64,000 nucleotides of DNA. It comes from Gamsiella multidivaricata. Lineage: Eukaryota > Mortierellomycota > Mortierellomycetes > Mortierellales > Mortierellaceae. Below, one piece after another: positions 36,428-48,113 of the stretch. The stretch spans positions 1-64,000 of the forward strand of contig NW_026251789.1 in assembly GCF_025024155.1 (NCBI RefSeq). The letters are read 5' to 3'. Position 1 is the first letter of the stretch; each line of letters begins with the position of its first letter. Both the position numbers and the translations under genes were made by a program. The notes beneath the pieces were generated by a model. That model was not told the origin of the DNA and ran no database searches. It worked only from the letters and a program-made list of their open reading frames with translations.

Positions 36428-37800
36428 TATGCGCTAAGTATTGGATAGACTATGATACGAGAATTGAATAACGAGTGAGGGACACACAAGGAGGCGCAGC
36501 AAGAGAGAGAGAGAGAGAGAGAGAGACGGAAGGGTTTGTGCAAAAAGCGAGAAGGAGTAATGAATGACAGGAAAGACAGCGAATGTGGGAGTGATGCCGA
36601 ACAAGGCGTGGGAGTGTTCAGCAACCGGGAGCAATGAAGCGAAGGGCGTGAGAGTGGAGGCGAAGGTGAGATGCAGAGAACAGCGTGGGGGTGGTTGTGA
36701 AAAGTGTGTGTGATGACAACAGAAGTGTGCGAGAAGCGAGTATGGACGCGTGAGTGGTGGCAATGGTGGGCATCTCTGGAGCAAATGGACGAACATGATC
36801 CAACGGTCTGATCAGTTGTTCCGAGCGACTACCTCTTTTCCAGTATAAAAAGACCATTCTTCTCCTTTCTCTTCTTCCTCATAAATGGCTCAGACCTCTA
36901 TGGTCCTATACAATGGCTAGCGGAATGCAATGACCTTTTTGGTACGCACTCTTCCCCTGAAAGTCTCCAGCGTGAACGTGACGCGCACTCTAATCCCCAC
37001 ACACAATGGGTAGAGAGGGACACTTAATGATGGGGTCGGGCACGCGTATCTAATAGAAGCGCCCCGGAGTCTTTGGCCATCAGGGGTTCGACCGCATTAG
37101 ATCGCGCGAATAATGCGAAGATATTTTTGGGGGCCACCTTTGGGGCCTTATTCTCTTTACTCTACAAAAAAAAGAAAAAGAAAAAGAAAACGGCACAAGT
37201 GTAGGCAAAGGGAGTTCATGGGGAGCAAGACAGGAGCCTGATGCAACGCTCATGTTGCTTTCTGCATTCATCCTGAATCAGATCACCTCGCAACTTATGC
37301 GGTACTCTATTGGGCGGAGTCTATCTGTCTCGAATTTCTGTCCAGTATGTCGACACACATGCGCCGAAGGAGCCCACGACGCAGCAGCACACGCGTCCCG
37401 TTTTGTTTGCCATGGGTTCTATTCTCAGCTGTGATTGTCCTGTCTTTTGATCGTATTACGAATCGTGTTTTGAACCAGCTCGGTTTGCGTCGATACTCGT
37501 GGTTCCGTTGCTTCGTTAAATATTAGGGTCTTGGTATCGCGGCATGTTGACATATGCGTTTTTTTTTTTTTTTAGAAAACATTGTGATGCATATTTGTCT
37601 ACCAAAGGCCATAAGGTCGTGGTTCTGGTTATTACTTTGAACCAAAGTCCTCGGTAGTGCTGTTTGCAATTTCGTCACCAAAATGCTCCAGGTAAAGTTA
37701 TGCGACCGGCAGCACCACCCTTCGTCATGCAGCTGTGCAAAGGACTTGCAACGTGCTCATTTCATCGACCATGCAAATTGCACTTAGCTAGGGCCTTTCG

Positions 37801-38080
37801 TATAAATACTACCAGCAAGATCGCACCCCAACTCAGTCGTATACAAATTACTGCTGTAGCAAGGAACGTCCTATTCCTGGACTTTCTTGTAGACAAGAGC
37901 AGGACGTATGTATAGCGTACTCTTCTTCCTTCTACTTTCAGGTACGCTGCATCGCTTCAACACGCACTATGACTGACCATTCATCCTATGTGTGCCATAC
38001 ACACCTCACTTTGCGCTGTAGTCATCTAAGTTAGTGCAGACCTAGGAGCAAGCAACGTCCATCTCTCAAGGGCATTGACA
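37801..38080 (+). other. TATA-led exon with signal-peptide-like start (candidate secreted peptide)
   Basis: TATAAATA at 37801-37808 is followed 100 bp later by an ATG at 37908 encoding MYSVLFFLLLS, which looks like the start of a signal peptide. It is followed at once by a CAG|GTACGC donor at 37942. Read through, the frame ends after 22 residues. Spliced to the GTGCAG acceptor at about 38040, it gives a 27-residue product that ends before 38100. Neither product is recognised. Confidence 0.22.
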
Positions 38081-38433
38081 GCGGATTGAACTTGAACGAA
38101 ATGCATGGCTCCAGCGGTCGAGGATATGCTTTTCTGAAGTAACCCAGCATGCATTTGGTATAAAGCTGTGTATGGTCAAAAATACGCGTTTCAATACGCG
38201 TCTGCATTAGGTTAGCGCAGTGAAGGGGCAAGTGGCCTATGAGACCGTCACCCCTTCTCCTTTGCTCACATCCGCGTGGACTTTGTGCGCCAAATATTGG
38301 AGCAAGCCCGTATCTAGCCCATACACTCCCCATCGTTTTCCCCTTTCCGCGGTTGCTACATCTCTTTTTTCCCTCTTCATCGCGCCCTTCTCACCTCCTT
38401 GGCTTCAAGACTTTCGTTTCCCTGCAAGCAACT

Positions 38434-40792
38434 ATGGACCACAACGATGTCGGCTACAGCTCTGTCGCATGGGACACCTATTCACCCGGAAACGGTCTGG
38501 AGGACGACGACCACAACAATAATAATCGCACATCCTCCAACGGCGAGTCGCAGGGACGCGGACACCTGAACAGCAGCAACACCCTGCACTCATCTCTCTT
38601 TGCTTCATCGGACGAGGACGAGGACAACATTGCTGACATCACCCAGGCTGCTTCCTCTGCCATCCTCCCCGCAGAGACATCTGCCTGGGCAGACGAGTCC
38701 CTGGACAATGAAGTCATCGACATCAATGGCGCCTCTAACGGGAACAACAACATTCACTCGTCCATCCACGGCCACAGCGAACACGGTGGTGACAACACTA
38801 TCGACAATAGAATGTATGGAGAAGATGACGACGAGGATGATTCTGAGGCCCGACAAAGAGTCCATAGGGTAAGAAGACGTCGTGTCTTTCACCTGGGATG
38901 AACCCTGCTTGCTTTGCTTTACGCTAGCGGCTATATTCACAAGGAAATTGCCCTCTTCCTCTATATTTCTTTCTGTCAATGCCGTTGCAGTCGCAAGCAG
39001 GAAAGGCCGTCAGGCGTGACACAACACGCGCTCAGTCAGAGATGATACTTTCCACCACAGCCGCCGACGCGCTGGCCAAGCTGGTCCCAATGGAGATTAC
39101 GGTCACGGATGCGCACAGAGAGAAGGAGGGCTCGGCAGACAGCTACATCTCTTATCAAATTAACACCAAGGTTAGCCCGTTCTTCTGTTTCTTTGCAAAA
39201 AAAAGCGCCTAGTTCTTTCTGTCAGCACCTTGTCTGTTTCTAATGGTCAAAATTTGTTGCATTCCACAACTCATCTTCAATAGACCAATATGCCTGGTTT
39301 CTCTGCAGCGAGCGTATCAGTCCGTCGCCGATTTCAGGACTTTGTTTGGTTTCACGATGCCTTGAGCAGAGAACACCCTGAAGCAGTACTTCCTTCCTTG
39401 CCAGACAAGCATCGCCTGCGTAAGTGGCACCTCGTCTCGCTTGATATTCTCCCATAAACTGTTGTATAATACCTAATGCTGACAGCTTACGTTGTTTGAT
39501 TCTACTAGGCGGTTATGTTCGTGGCGATCGTTTCAGTCAAGAGTTCGTGGAAAAACGACGAGCGAGTCTGGAACGCTTCATGAAAAAGATTGCAGTCCAC
39601 CCAACCTTGCAGGCATCAAAAAATACCCGTATTTTCTTGGACTCAAGAGATTGGAATTCAGACCTAGCGCAACAGAAGAAGCAGACGGACGATGCTCGTT
39701 TGGATAACATCACTGATGTGCTAATGAATGCATTCAAAATGGTGAAAAAGCCTGAGGAGCGGTTCGTTATCATGAAGGACGAAGTCGACAAGCTGGAGGA
39801 GAATCTTCAGGGCCTGGAGAAACTCGAACAGAGGATTTTGAAGCGACAGGAAGAACTTGAGGCGGATTATCGAGAGTTTGGAGGCGCTGTTGCAGGCCTT
39901 GGAGCTCTAGAGACAGGCATCACAGAGCCATTGCATCGGTTTGCTCATACTGTGGCAAGCTTTGCTACGATCCTGAACAATCTGGTGCGCGCTTTTTTTA
40001 ACACGCTTTGCTAGCAATTGGCTATCAATTTGAGGCATGTTCGTATTTACTTTTTTATCTCTCTGTCTCTGTTTCGATATCGGACTAGTCATCGAGAGAG
40101 GACGCCGAATTCTTGTCAGAGCTTCACGAGTGTCTAGCTTATTGCAACAGCGTCAAGGTACTTTGTGTTTTTTCTGCATTGTTTTTCTAAATTATTTAAA
40201 ATGTGTGTGCTGTAGACGCTGGTCATCTAAAACGATGCGGCTCAAATTTTTGTAGAACGTTCTCAGGCAGAGGGACCAAAAGCAGTTGGATTTCGAAGAC
40301 CTCTCCGACAAGTTGCAACAGAAGCATGCGGAGAGGGATCGCTTGATGAGTAATGGTCGGCTCGGAGGATCCGCTACCATTGGAGGATTTTTTCAACAGA
40401 AGATGAGTGAGCTCAAAGGAGTGGACCAGGAGCGTGCCAAGCAAGACAAGATCAAGCGTGTGGAGGAAGACATCAAGCAGGTAAGCAACGCCGTGTCTAC
40501 TCTTTACGCCTATTCCCCTGTCTTTTGTATTCCTGTCTTGGTATAACTTACTTATCTCTGATCTCGTAACGCATAGCTTGGAAATCTAGTGGATACCCAT
40601 CTTAATGAATCCACTCAGTTTTCAGAGGCGACAGCGAAAGAGTACGAGATCTTTCAACTTCAAAAGGCAAAGGACCTGCGCCAGTGCCTGTTGGATTACA
40701 GTGCAGGCAGGGTCGAGTTTTTCGAGAAGGGTGAGGCCTTATGGGGGCAAATCATTCCCGCTTTGGAGGCGATCCAAGTCGACGACGATTAA
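38434..40792 (+). CDS. SNX4: Sorting nexin 4 / Atg24 (PX-BAR protein)
   Basis: Exons 38434-38868, 38991-39170, 39284-39419, 39509-39984, 40089-40157, 40256-40480 and 40577-40792 join to 578 residues. The first about 150 residues are acidic and disordered (Asp/Asn/Ser). The PX domain follows (about 178-300): SYISYQINTKTNMPGFSAAS, the lipid-binding RRRFQDFVWFHDAL, PSLPDKHR, and GYVRGDRFSQEFVEKRRASL. A C-terminal BAR-type helical region runs from about 320 to the end. This order and these motifs match Snx4/Atg24, which binds PI3P on endosomes, recycles SNAREs and other cargo to the Golgi, and takes part in selective autophagy as heterodimers with Atg20 or Snx41. The gene lies 3.6 kb downstream of Atg2 on the same strand; sharing a pathway may be coincidence. 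Confidence 0.93.
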
Positions 40793-41126
40793 ACAGTATC
40801 GCTGATCGCTCTTTGACTGCAATGACCACTGCAGTGCGCAAATTGCATCCTTCACGAGTATTTTTTTTAAACCCGTTTTCCAATGCCCATTTGACTTTAC
40901 TCAAGAATAAAAGACCACATCGCTGCAGCATGAATGAAACGGGGCAATATGACGGTCGAAATATTCTTTTACGCATAAAAAGAAAAAGATGAAAGCCCGT
41001 TCTGCAGAGATGCATATATGCCGCATGGTGGTTTAGTCAGCAGGGCTGTGCAAACATGGCCCGGTGCACTGGGCGCACCGGTTCAGATTTGATTTCGCTC
41101 ACAACCAGCGGCGCGTTTTTTCTCCA

Positions 41127-41134
41127 TATAAATA
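41127..41134 (+). promoter_or_regulatory. TATA box of the GST-like gene
   Basis: TATAAATA lies 60 bp before the ATG at 41194, with a CT-rich leader between them. Most other genes in the window lack a clear TATA box. Confidence 0.6.
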
Positions 41135-41193
41135 CTGGTCCCATTTGACACACCCTCCTATCCTTTTGAAAAGCATTTTACTCGCAAGATACA

Positions 41194-42215
41194 ATGGTTG
41201 TTACATACGCCCCTACATCCAACAAGACGGACACCTCCGCTCAGGCTGCCGTGCTCGCTGCACCGGACAGCACATACTCACTCCTCTACTTTGACACTAT
41301 TGGCGTCGCAGGTTCCATACGCAGCCTCCTCGCCCTGGGCGATGCTCAGTGGACACAGTTGTACCCGCAGGACTGGGGAAACGAGGATGGGCTCGACAAG
41401 TCCTCGACCCCCTTTGAGGTCATGCCCGTTCTTTACGTTCACTCCAAGGACGGAACCCAGGTTCGGATACCCTTATACAAAGAATGTGCCTGATTTTTAT
41501 TTTGCTGCATTCTGTCTAACTGGCTATCTCACAAACGATGAATGCAGACTATTGCTGTTGCAGAGGCCAAGCCCATTGAGCTCTATTTGGCCGAGAAGTT
41601 CTCCTGCCTTGGCAAGAACCTCTACGAACGCGCCCTGATCTCTTCCTTCGCGTCCTCGACTGCCTCCCTGTGGGATGACTTCATGAGTTCTGCTGTCGTT
41701 CTCCAGGCCCCCAATGAGGTCAAGTTAGAACAGATCAACGTTTTCCTCAAAGATAAAGTCCCCCGATGGGTCCGCATCCATGAACAGCACCTGCAGGCCA
41801 ACGGCCTCAACGGACACTATGTCGGTGACACAGTAAGTCGTCCACCACTTCCTCCCTACATTTACTTGGATTGTAAAAGAACACGTACTTCGAACTCTCC
41901 AAAGCTAACATCTTTGTCATTATGTCTCGCTCTGTTTCTGCTGCACAGATCTCGCTCGCCGATCTAAGGGCTGCCGCGCTGGTTGAGCTTGTTCACAGAC
42001 TCCCAGCGGCCGCACAGCTCATCAATTCCGAAAGCGCTCCTGGTCTGATCAAGGTCAAGGAGACCATCGACACTCATCCCAAGATCGTCCAGTGGCGCCA
42101 GACCGAGCTCTTCAAGAGCCTGCGTTTCTCGCGCGCCATTCCTCCCATGCCCCGCCCATCCACCATCAAGTTAAACGATCGCCGAGGCAACAAAACCGGC
42201 GGCCTCCACGCTTAA
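41194..42215 (+). CDS. Glutathione S-transferase-like protein
   Basis: Exons 41194-41460, 41548-41832 and 41949-42215 give 272 residues. The N-terminal half has the thioredoxin-like GST layout: YSLLYFDTIGVAGSIRSLLA, then PFEVMPVLYV (cis-Pro) and AEAKPIELYLAEKFSCLGKN, which aligns with the ES motif region. The second half is the all-helical GST C-domain: GHYVGDTISLADLRAAALVE, with the usual SLAD capping box. GSTs conjugate glutathione to electrophiles or act as peroxidases or structural subunits; the substrate is unknown. The first donor is a weak GTTCGG, although the join is well supported by frame. The gene converges with the YEATS gene, with 170 bp between stop codons. Confidence 0.85.
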
Positions 42216-42385
42216 ATTCATCTTACCATCATTAAAGATTGGCTTCCGCTGTATAAATATAATTCCCAAATCATGGACCCATGTGCCCACAATGGCTTTG
42301 TCATCTCATGAAGGGAAAAATCGAGAGTAGGCAAGATGCATGATTATATTAGTGTTGTACATCTATGATACAACGACCGACCCTC

Positions 42386-45300
42386 CTAAAGCCCAGCCAT
42401 CATTTCTCCAATCCCTTCCATGTCTTCATACTGGCTCGTCAAGAAATCCAGTTCCTCCGGATTCGACTGCAATGCCTGGTACACATGATAAGGTGTCAAC
42501 AACTTGTCCAACACCTTCACTCCTTCCTTCGAGGTAGCTTTCTGCTCCTCACCCGCTGGGTCGTGCAGCGCATCCAATTCCATCATGATAGACTCCGGTC
42601 CCTTTTCAGCCTCGGCCTCAGCTCGATGGATCTGTACTGCCTTCGAGAGCAGGCTGCCTAAAAATGCTTTCGTTGCCTGAACCAAAAGTCCTCCAACCAC
42701 AGCTTTTTGCGACATTGATTCAGGCACATTGGCCAGTCCCGCTGTGTTCAACAGCTGCTCCTGTTCCTGATCTCGTTCCCGAAGCCCACTCCTCGATCCT
42801 CCTGAACCTCCACCGGCGCCTCCATCCAAAAGCAGCGTCTTCAACTTCAACTCATCCATCACGGACAGCACCCAATCAATCTCTGACCGCCGACACTTGT
42901 ACACCTCCATCCTCTGCAACGCATCCGTGAGCTGTTGCACCTTAGCCTGGTGCTCCAATGAGAGTGTGCTTGCCAAATTCATAGGCGTTATTGGCAGCTC
43001 GCTGTCCCCGATATCCAAATCCATTGTTGAATCCATTTGCATTTCCATCATCATCCGATCATGACTCGAAAGCGGCCGCCCATTCTGATCAACAATCCCG
43101 CAGTTTTTCAACATATCCAGTGCAAACTTGTTCCTCGATCGTCCCACCAACAAAGAGAGCAGCATCTGCTCATCTTCTTCAACGTCTTTGACAGCATAGT
43201 ATTGTGGATGGTGTGGGCAGTTCGGAATCCTTTGTCCATCATCCTCGTTCAATAGCACCGGCTCCGATATTGCGCCCGCAACTCCCAGTGCTCCCTCTCG
43301 ATGCTGCTTCCATAAGGAGCCACAAGCCTTGCAGTACAAAAGTGTCGTCTCCTTCGACTTACGCTTCATCACCGATCCTTCATCCATTGACGCTGCCCGT
43401 ACAGTATCCACAACTGCCGCCTCTGAACCGTTCTGCACGCCAGCTCCTCCCCTGCCACTGGCATCAGCACCAGTACCAGCACCGCCATGTCCGTGAACAG
43501 ATGCCGTGCTGGGTTTGGAGAGTGTGTGTTGCAGCTCCTGCTCGTCCTCCTCTGCGCCATCGGCCATCGCCACCTCGGCTGCCGAATTCAAGATTAGGTT
43601 GTTGCGTGATTCGGATATATTGTTGCTGCTCTTGGACCGAGTCTGGAGTGGCACTGTGGCCAAGAATGTCGTGTGCCTGTCCAATTCCAGATCTACATGT
43701 CTTTCCCTTCCATGCACTTGCCTCCCACAATGCGTTGGGTCCAGCTATGAGAGCGGATGTAATTCATAGATTAGCAAATATGACGCATAGAGAAAGACAA
43801 CTTCCATTGTTGTAACCTTCAATTTTACTTACAGCAAGGCGATGATAGACTTCGACAGGCTTATTCCGTGCATCGTGGAAGAATAAGCGCACCTTGATCT
43901 GGGTCTCTCCCCAAGCGTAACGGCTGAGATGGAAGGGGGGTGCAGACACAGTGACGATATGGTTCGGCCTGTAACTCTCGTGCAAATGAAATTCGACCTT
44001 GAAGACATAGGCGGTAATGTCTTCGGGCTTAGGCGTTCCATCAACATAGATCATCCATTTGTACGGGAATTCCTTCAGTCGAGGGTCACGTTTGTCCTCC
44101 GGAAGATACTTGGACACATTTCCAACAACGATCCGCCTCTTGACATAGAATCGAGACCCAATAGTGTCCAATGGCGCTGGGAGTCCAGCCTGTATCGCAT
44201 TTTCATTAAACGAAATGATTGTTGGCTGAAGCTGCTGTGATTGCTGTGGTAGGTATTGTGTTCCTGGTTGATGCGCCGCCACTGATGGCATGACAAACGT
44301 ATTATCCGATGCTGTGGCGACTGAGTTCCGTGCGGCAACTGGAGGATGTGGAGAGGACATGGGTATCGTAGCCGCAGGGTATCCAGACACTGGAGTCGAC
44401 GGTTCTGAATAATCGTTTTCGTTCATCAACGGATGAAAAGCTGGACTGACTGCTCTAGAGCTCGTGGCACTCGACATTCGGCTTTCAGGCATACTGTAAG
44501 GTGTCACTGTACTTAGCCGCGACGAACCTGCTGGTCGTCTTGTATCTACTATAGGTGTCATCGATTGAGGTCTCTGTGACATGCTTCCATACTTTCTCAT
44601 CGGTCCCTTTCCAGCGTGACGCGGCCGGGATGTTTCACTCTCACTGTCTTCTTCCGTGCCATCACTTTCGGAATCCATATTTGACTTTGAGCGAGGAGTT
44701 CCCTTTTGTGGACGAACAATACTAAGAGCCAAGGATGATCGCCGTCGCTTTCCTGCCCCTAGTCCTGACTCACCTCCTGAGATCACGTCTGATGTATCTG
44801 AATCGCTTTCAGATCCTGCATTCGATGATGAGTTTACAGATGCATTGCTGGTCCTCCGTGGTGCTTGAGACAAAACTCCAAGACCGTCATCTCTTGAGTG
44901 ACCATCGTCCGAGTCCAGATCCACCTCCTCGTCATATGTCTTGATTGTAGGCTATAAAGATATCATATCAAATATTAGAAGGAGCTGAGAGAAGTAAATT
45001 GAGACAATGCAGTGACCATATCCTCAGAGCTAAAGCTTGCCTTGGGGAACTCTACCTGTCCCTGATTGACATCGCTGGTTCCCAATGAGCTAAAAACAAT
45101 CTTTGTGCGACATGGATGATCTAGCGGTACTTCACTCGAAGGCTATTACAGTTCGGCAAGAGACAGCATTGCTGATTAATGCCGTCCATTGTTTTCCAAA
45201 CGTCCTGCTTTGGAAAACATTTTGAGTGCAGTCTCACTTACAACAACGATTCCGCAATACCGCACGCCCTCTTCTGTGTTCTTGAAGACCAACTTGTGGG

Positions 45301-46106
45301 ACAGACGCATATGGTTGATGAGTCCCTGTATGCTTCCAAAATCATATCGATCGCATCGTGGACAGCCCAGCCTACAGGTGCGCACGCATTTTGAACGAAG
45401 TCAGTAATTACACAAAACAGCCATGTTCCATGAGTAGATGCAGATCGCAGCATCCAAGTACCTAACAAACTGTCCATCTGCACGGACAGCGTATAAAGCT
45501 TCTGGTTGTCGCACATCTCGTCCGTAATATGCCGTTGTTCTCCTGGAGCTCTGCCGACTGCTGTAGTACGGATTTTGTTGTTGGTTCTGATTTCCGAAAG
45601 TACGTGAGACAGTCGAGTTGCCATACGGTGATCCTTGCCGTTCTACATTGTTAAACGCGCACAAAGAATGCGTCAAAATACAGTTACTTTGATGAGCAAG
45701 CCTTTTTAATAGTTATTATGCAGAACTCCTGGTGTCTCTGAAGCAAACACCTACCACTCAGAATGGCGTGTCGCAGGTCCTCCAGCATACGCTCTGTTTT
45801 TGCTAGCTCCCGTGCAATGGCCGCACTCTCTGCATGGCGCAAGAGGATTTCGAGGTCGAACTGATGGTCAATGATGTCGATGACTTTTTGACGCGTCGCT
45901 ACTGTTTTGGGGTCTTCCATTGCTGCCGGTTGTGGACGTAGTGGTGTTACATCAGGTACAGGTTCTAAAGTGTCTTCAGCTGCTGAAGTCGCTACTGCTA
46001 GTATCGTGGGCGCAGTGGCCTCGGGAGTGGTTTCCGGAGTGGTCATGAGTACATCGATGGTTGCCTCGACCGGGGTGCCGTTGGTGCCGTTGTTGGGCAA
46101 GGACAT
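42386..46106 (-). CDS. YEATS2-like protein: C2H2 finger, YEATS domain, C-terminal histone fold
   Basis: Minus-strand exons 46106-45755, 45642-45462, 45371-45242, 45142-45017, 44951-43833 and 43744-42386 join in frame to about 1088 residues. In order they encode a helical N-terminus (LEILLRHAESAAIARELAKT) and a C2H2-type finger (CPRCDRYDF ... INHMRLSH, about 181-205). A Ser-rich acidic linker leads to a YEATS domain (about 525-640; KRRIVVGNVSKYLPEDKRDP, YVFKVEFHLHESYRPNHIV, FHLSRYAWGETQIKVRLFF). Near the end (about 975-1080) LLVQATKAFLGSLLSKAVQ plus KLLTPYHVYQALQSNPEELD resembles a histone fold. YEATS domains read acylated histone lysines. This order matches metazoan YEATS2, a subunit of the ATAC acetyltransferase complex, rather than Yaf9 or Taf14. 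It would act in the nucleus; ATAC membership is inference. Confidence 0.9.
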
Positions 46107-46687
46107 GCTGGAGCGATCGACGGAGAGGAAACGAGTAGAAACTTGTTCAAGAGCGGGGAGGAAAGACTAACTGTGAAAGAGACCACGTGATATATAAGGC
46201 TGCATCACAAGATATACAGATACCACAAGGAAAAACCACTTTGGTTCTACGCTGCTGTACACCTAAGATGAAGTGTACTCGTGCTGTGTCGTTAACATAG
46301 ACACCTTGTGCATGGGGTGCTCCAGAGATAAAGGTGCCCTCAGAGTGAGGATCTCTTGATGCGCCGAGCCATAATCTATCGACAACTCCACAAATACGCC
46401 CCTAACGCGACATAAAAAGAATATAAACTATAGCCTGCTCCTTAGAACCCTCAAGTCCCTCGAGGTTTCTATAGTACACTGCCTATTGCTTCCTTTCGGT
46501 TCAATCCTCTACTCAGAACATTTCTTGCCTCTTGCAGGCACCGTGTGGAAGCAACATTTTGCCACCAAATCTACATAGCTGTCTGCAGTCACGACTTTGC
46601 GAAATAAGTAAACATGTCTTTTTTTTTTTCCAGGTCCTGTCAACTTGACCCTCTGTCCATTCCCGCCTGCAAAGAGCACACACCATC
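46107..46687. promoter_or_regulatory. Divergent promoter region between YEATS2-like and REX4 genes
   Basis: This 581-bp region lies between start codons on opposite strands. It has a TATAAGG-like site at 46192 and an ATAAAAAGAATATAAA stretch near 46413-46428. A T run at 46619-46630 precedes the REX4 ATG. No other gene is seen. Confidence 0.45.
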
Positions 46688-47951
46688 ATGACATCAAATC
46701 AGCCAAAAAAGACCGCCCTCGCCAATGGGCCGGACAAAAAAAAGCCGGTGAAGAACGCCTCTCCTCATAATAAGTTGAAAAAGTCTGTGAAACAGACAAA
46801 AGCTACTGCCGTCAAAGTCGTCATGGCCGCAAATGACAACACCGTAACATCCTCCACCGCCGCGAAGGTGGCACCATCCTCTAACTGGAAGAACCTCTTA
46901 TCTGTAAGTCCCAATGAACAATCTTTCTTTACCATTGCACTTGGATACACCCTGTCGAGGCGGATATGAACTTATTTTGTGTGCTGATTACCTCATGCGA
47001 TTGCATTTAATTAGACAATTAAACCTGCTCCTCGTAAATCAATACCCACCGCAAATGCACCAAGGAAACACTCGTACGCAGAGATGGAGGAAAACGATAT
47101 GGAAGACGGAAAAGAAACAGGAAGTCTACCAGGCGCCAAGGCACGAAAGCTGGATGTTAGCTCAGAACCCAAGTACGACACCGCCCAACTGTGGTTCGAC
47201 GACATATCAAACGAGGACCTTGAAAAAGTCTATGGAAAGAATTCAAAAAAGCACGAATACGACCCTACAGACACTGGGAAGCACAAGTGAGTGTTATTTT
47301 TGTTCGTTCTTTTCGGTGCAATCTCATACTGTTGTACAACTTGACGAGTGCTAACTGGTATAAATGCTATTGCCGTCTCTCATTAGGATCGGAAAATACG
47401 TTGGAATCGATTGCGAGATGGTGGGAGTAGGACCAGAGGGCATTCAGTCTGCATTAGCCCGTGTCAGTATAGTCAACTACTACGGCGTCACGATTCTTGA
47501 TCTCTACGTTCGACCCATGGAGCGTGTAACGGACTTCCGTACCGAAGTCAGTGGAATTACCCCAAAACTCCTTGTCAATGCAGTCGACTTTAAGGATGCT
47601 CAGAAACAGGTAGCGGATGTCCTCGAGGATAAGGTCGTGGTCGGACATGCTGTCCACAACGACTTTAAAGCTCTTTTGCTGGACCACCCTCAACGTTTAA
47701 TCCGTGACACTTCAAGATACCAGCCCTTCCGAGCCTTGGCCAAGGGCAAGTCACCATCGCTTAAAAAGTTGGCGCTTGAGATTTTGGGGATCAGGATCCA
47801 GGACGGATCACATTCCAGTGTGGAAGATGCCCGGATAGCCATCTTATTATATAGGAAGCACAAGGAGGCGTGGGACTCGTCCTTGGCTCTTAAAGCTAAG
47901 CGGATGGTCCAGAAAGCAACTAAAAACAAGAAAAAGGCCATAGCACAATAG
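46688..47951 (+). CDS. REX4: RNA exonuclease 4 (DEDDh 3'-5' exonuclease)
   Basis: Exons 46688-46903, 47015-47286 and 47387-47951 give 350 residues. The N-terminal half is Lys-rich and disordered, as expected for nucleolar targeting. The exonuclease domain begins at about 165 with Exo I GIDCEMVGVG (D171, E173). It continues with Exo II VVGHAVHNDFKALLLDHP and Exo III HSSVEDARIAILLYRKH, where the His and Asp complete DEDDh. The order and spacing match Rex4, which trims pre-rRNA spacer sequence during ribosome biogenesis and resembles ISG20 and XPMC2. The tail is basic. No key residue is missing. Confidence 0.93.
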
Positions 47952-48113
47952 CATTCTGGACAATCGCTGTGGATCCACGAGACTGAAAATAAAACTCTCT
48001 AAACTGATAATTGAGTCATTGTTGCTATGTTCGTGATATGTCATTACAAGCAAATCATACGGAAAAAACTGTAGTGGCGTTGTTGGCGGTCTATGTCGAT
48101 TTATCCATGGCAA

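Larger units (their letters stand above)
34810..38433. other. Long intergenic region with TATA boxes but few coding sequences
   Basis: This 3.6 kb gap is the largest gene-poor stretch in the right half. It contains one small minus-strand gene candidate (36427-36236, listed separately), an AG run at 36506-36525 and a T run at 37559-37573. TATA-like boxes on the plus strand lie at 35789-35795, 36844-36850 and 37801-37808; each is followed by an ATG with only a very short frame. Longer frames such as 35810-35391 (minus) have no protein-like composition. The last 200 bp before 38434 are CT-rich and form the Snx4 leader. Confidence 0.5.

Noticed and set aside
37080..37110. GGGGTTCGACCGC, which resembles a tRNA B box
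   Set aside because: No A box 30-60 bases upstream and no cloverleaf pairing.
38200..38280. TTAGCGCAGTGAAGG, which resembles a tRNA A box
   Set aside because: No matching B box (GGTTCRANNC) or acceptor-stem pairing at tRNA spacing.
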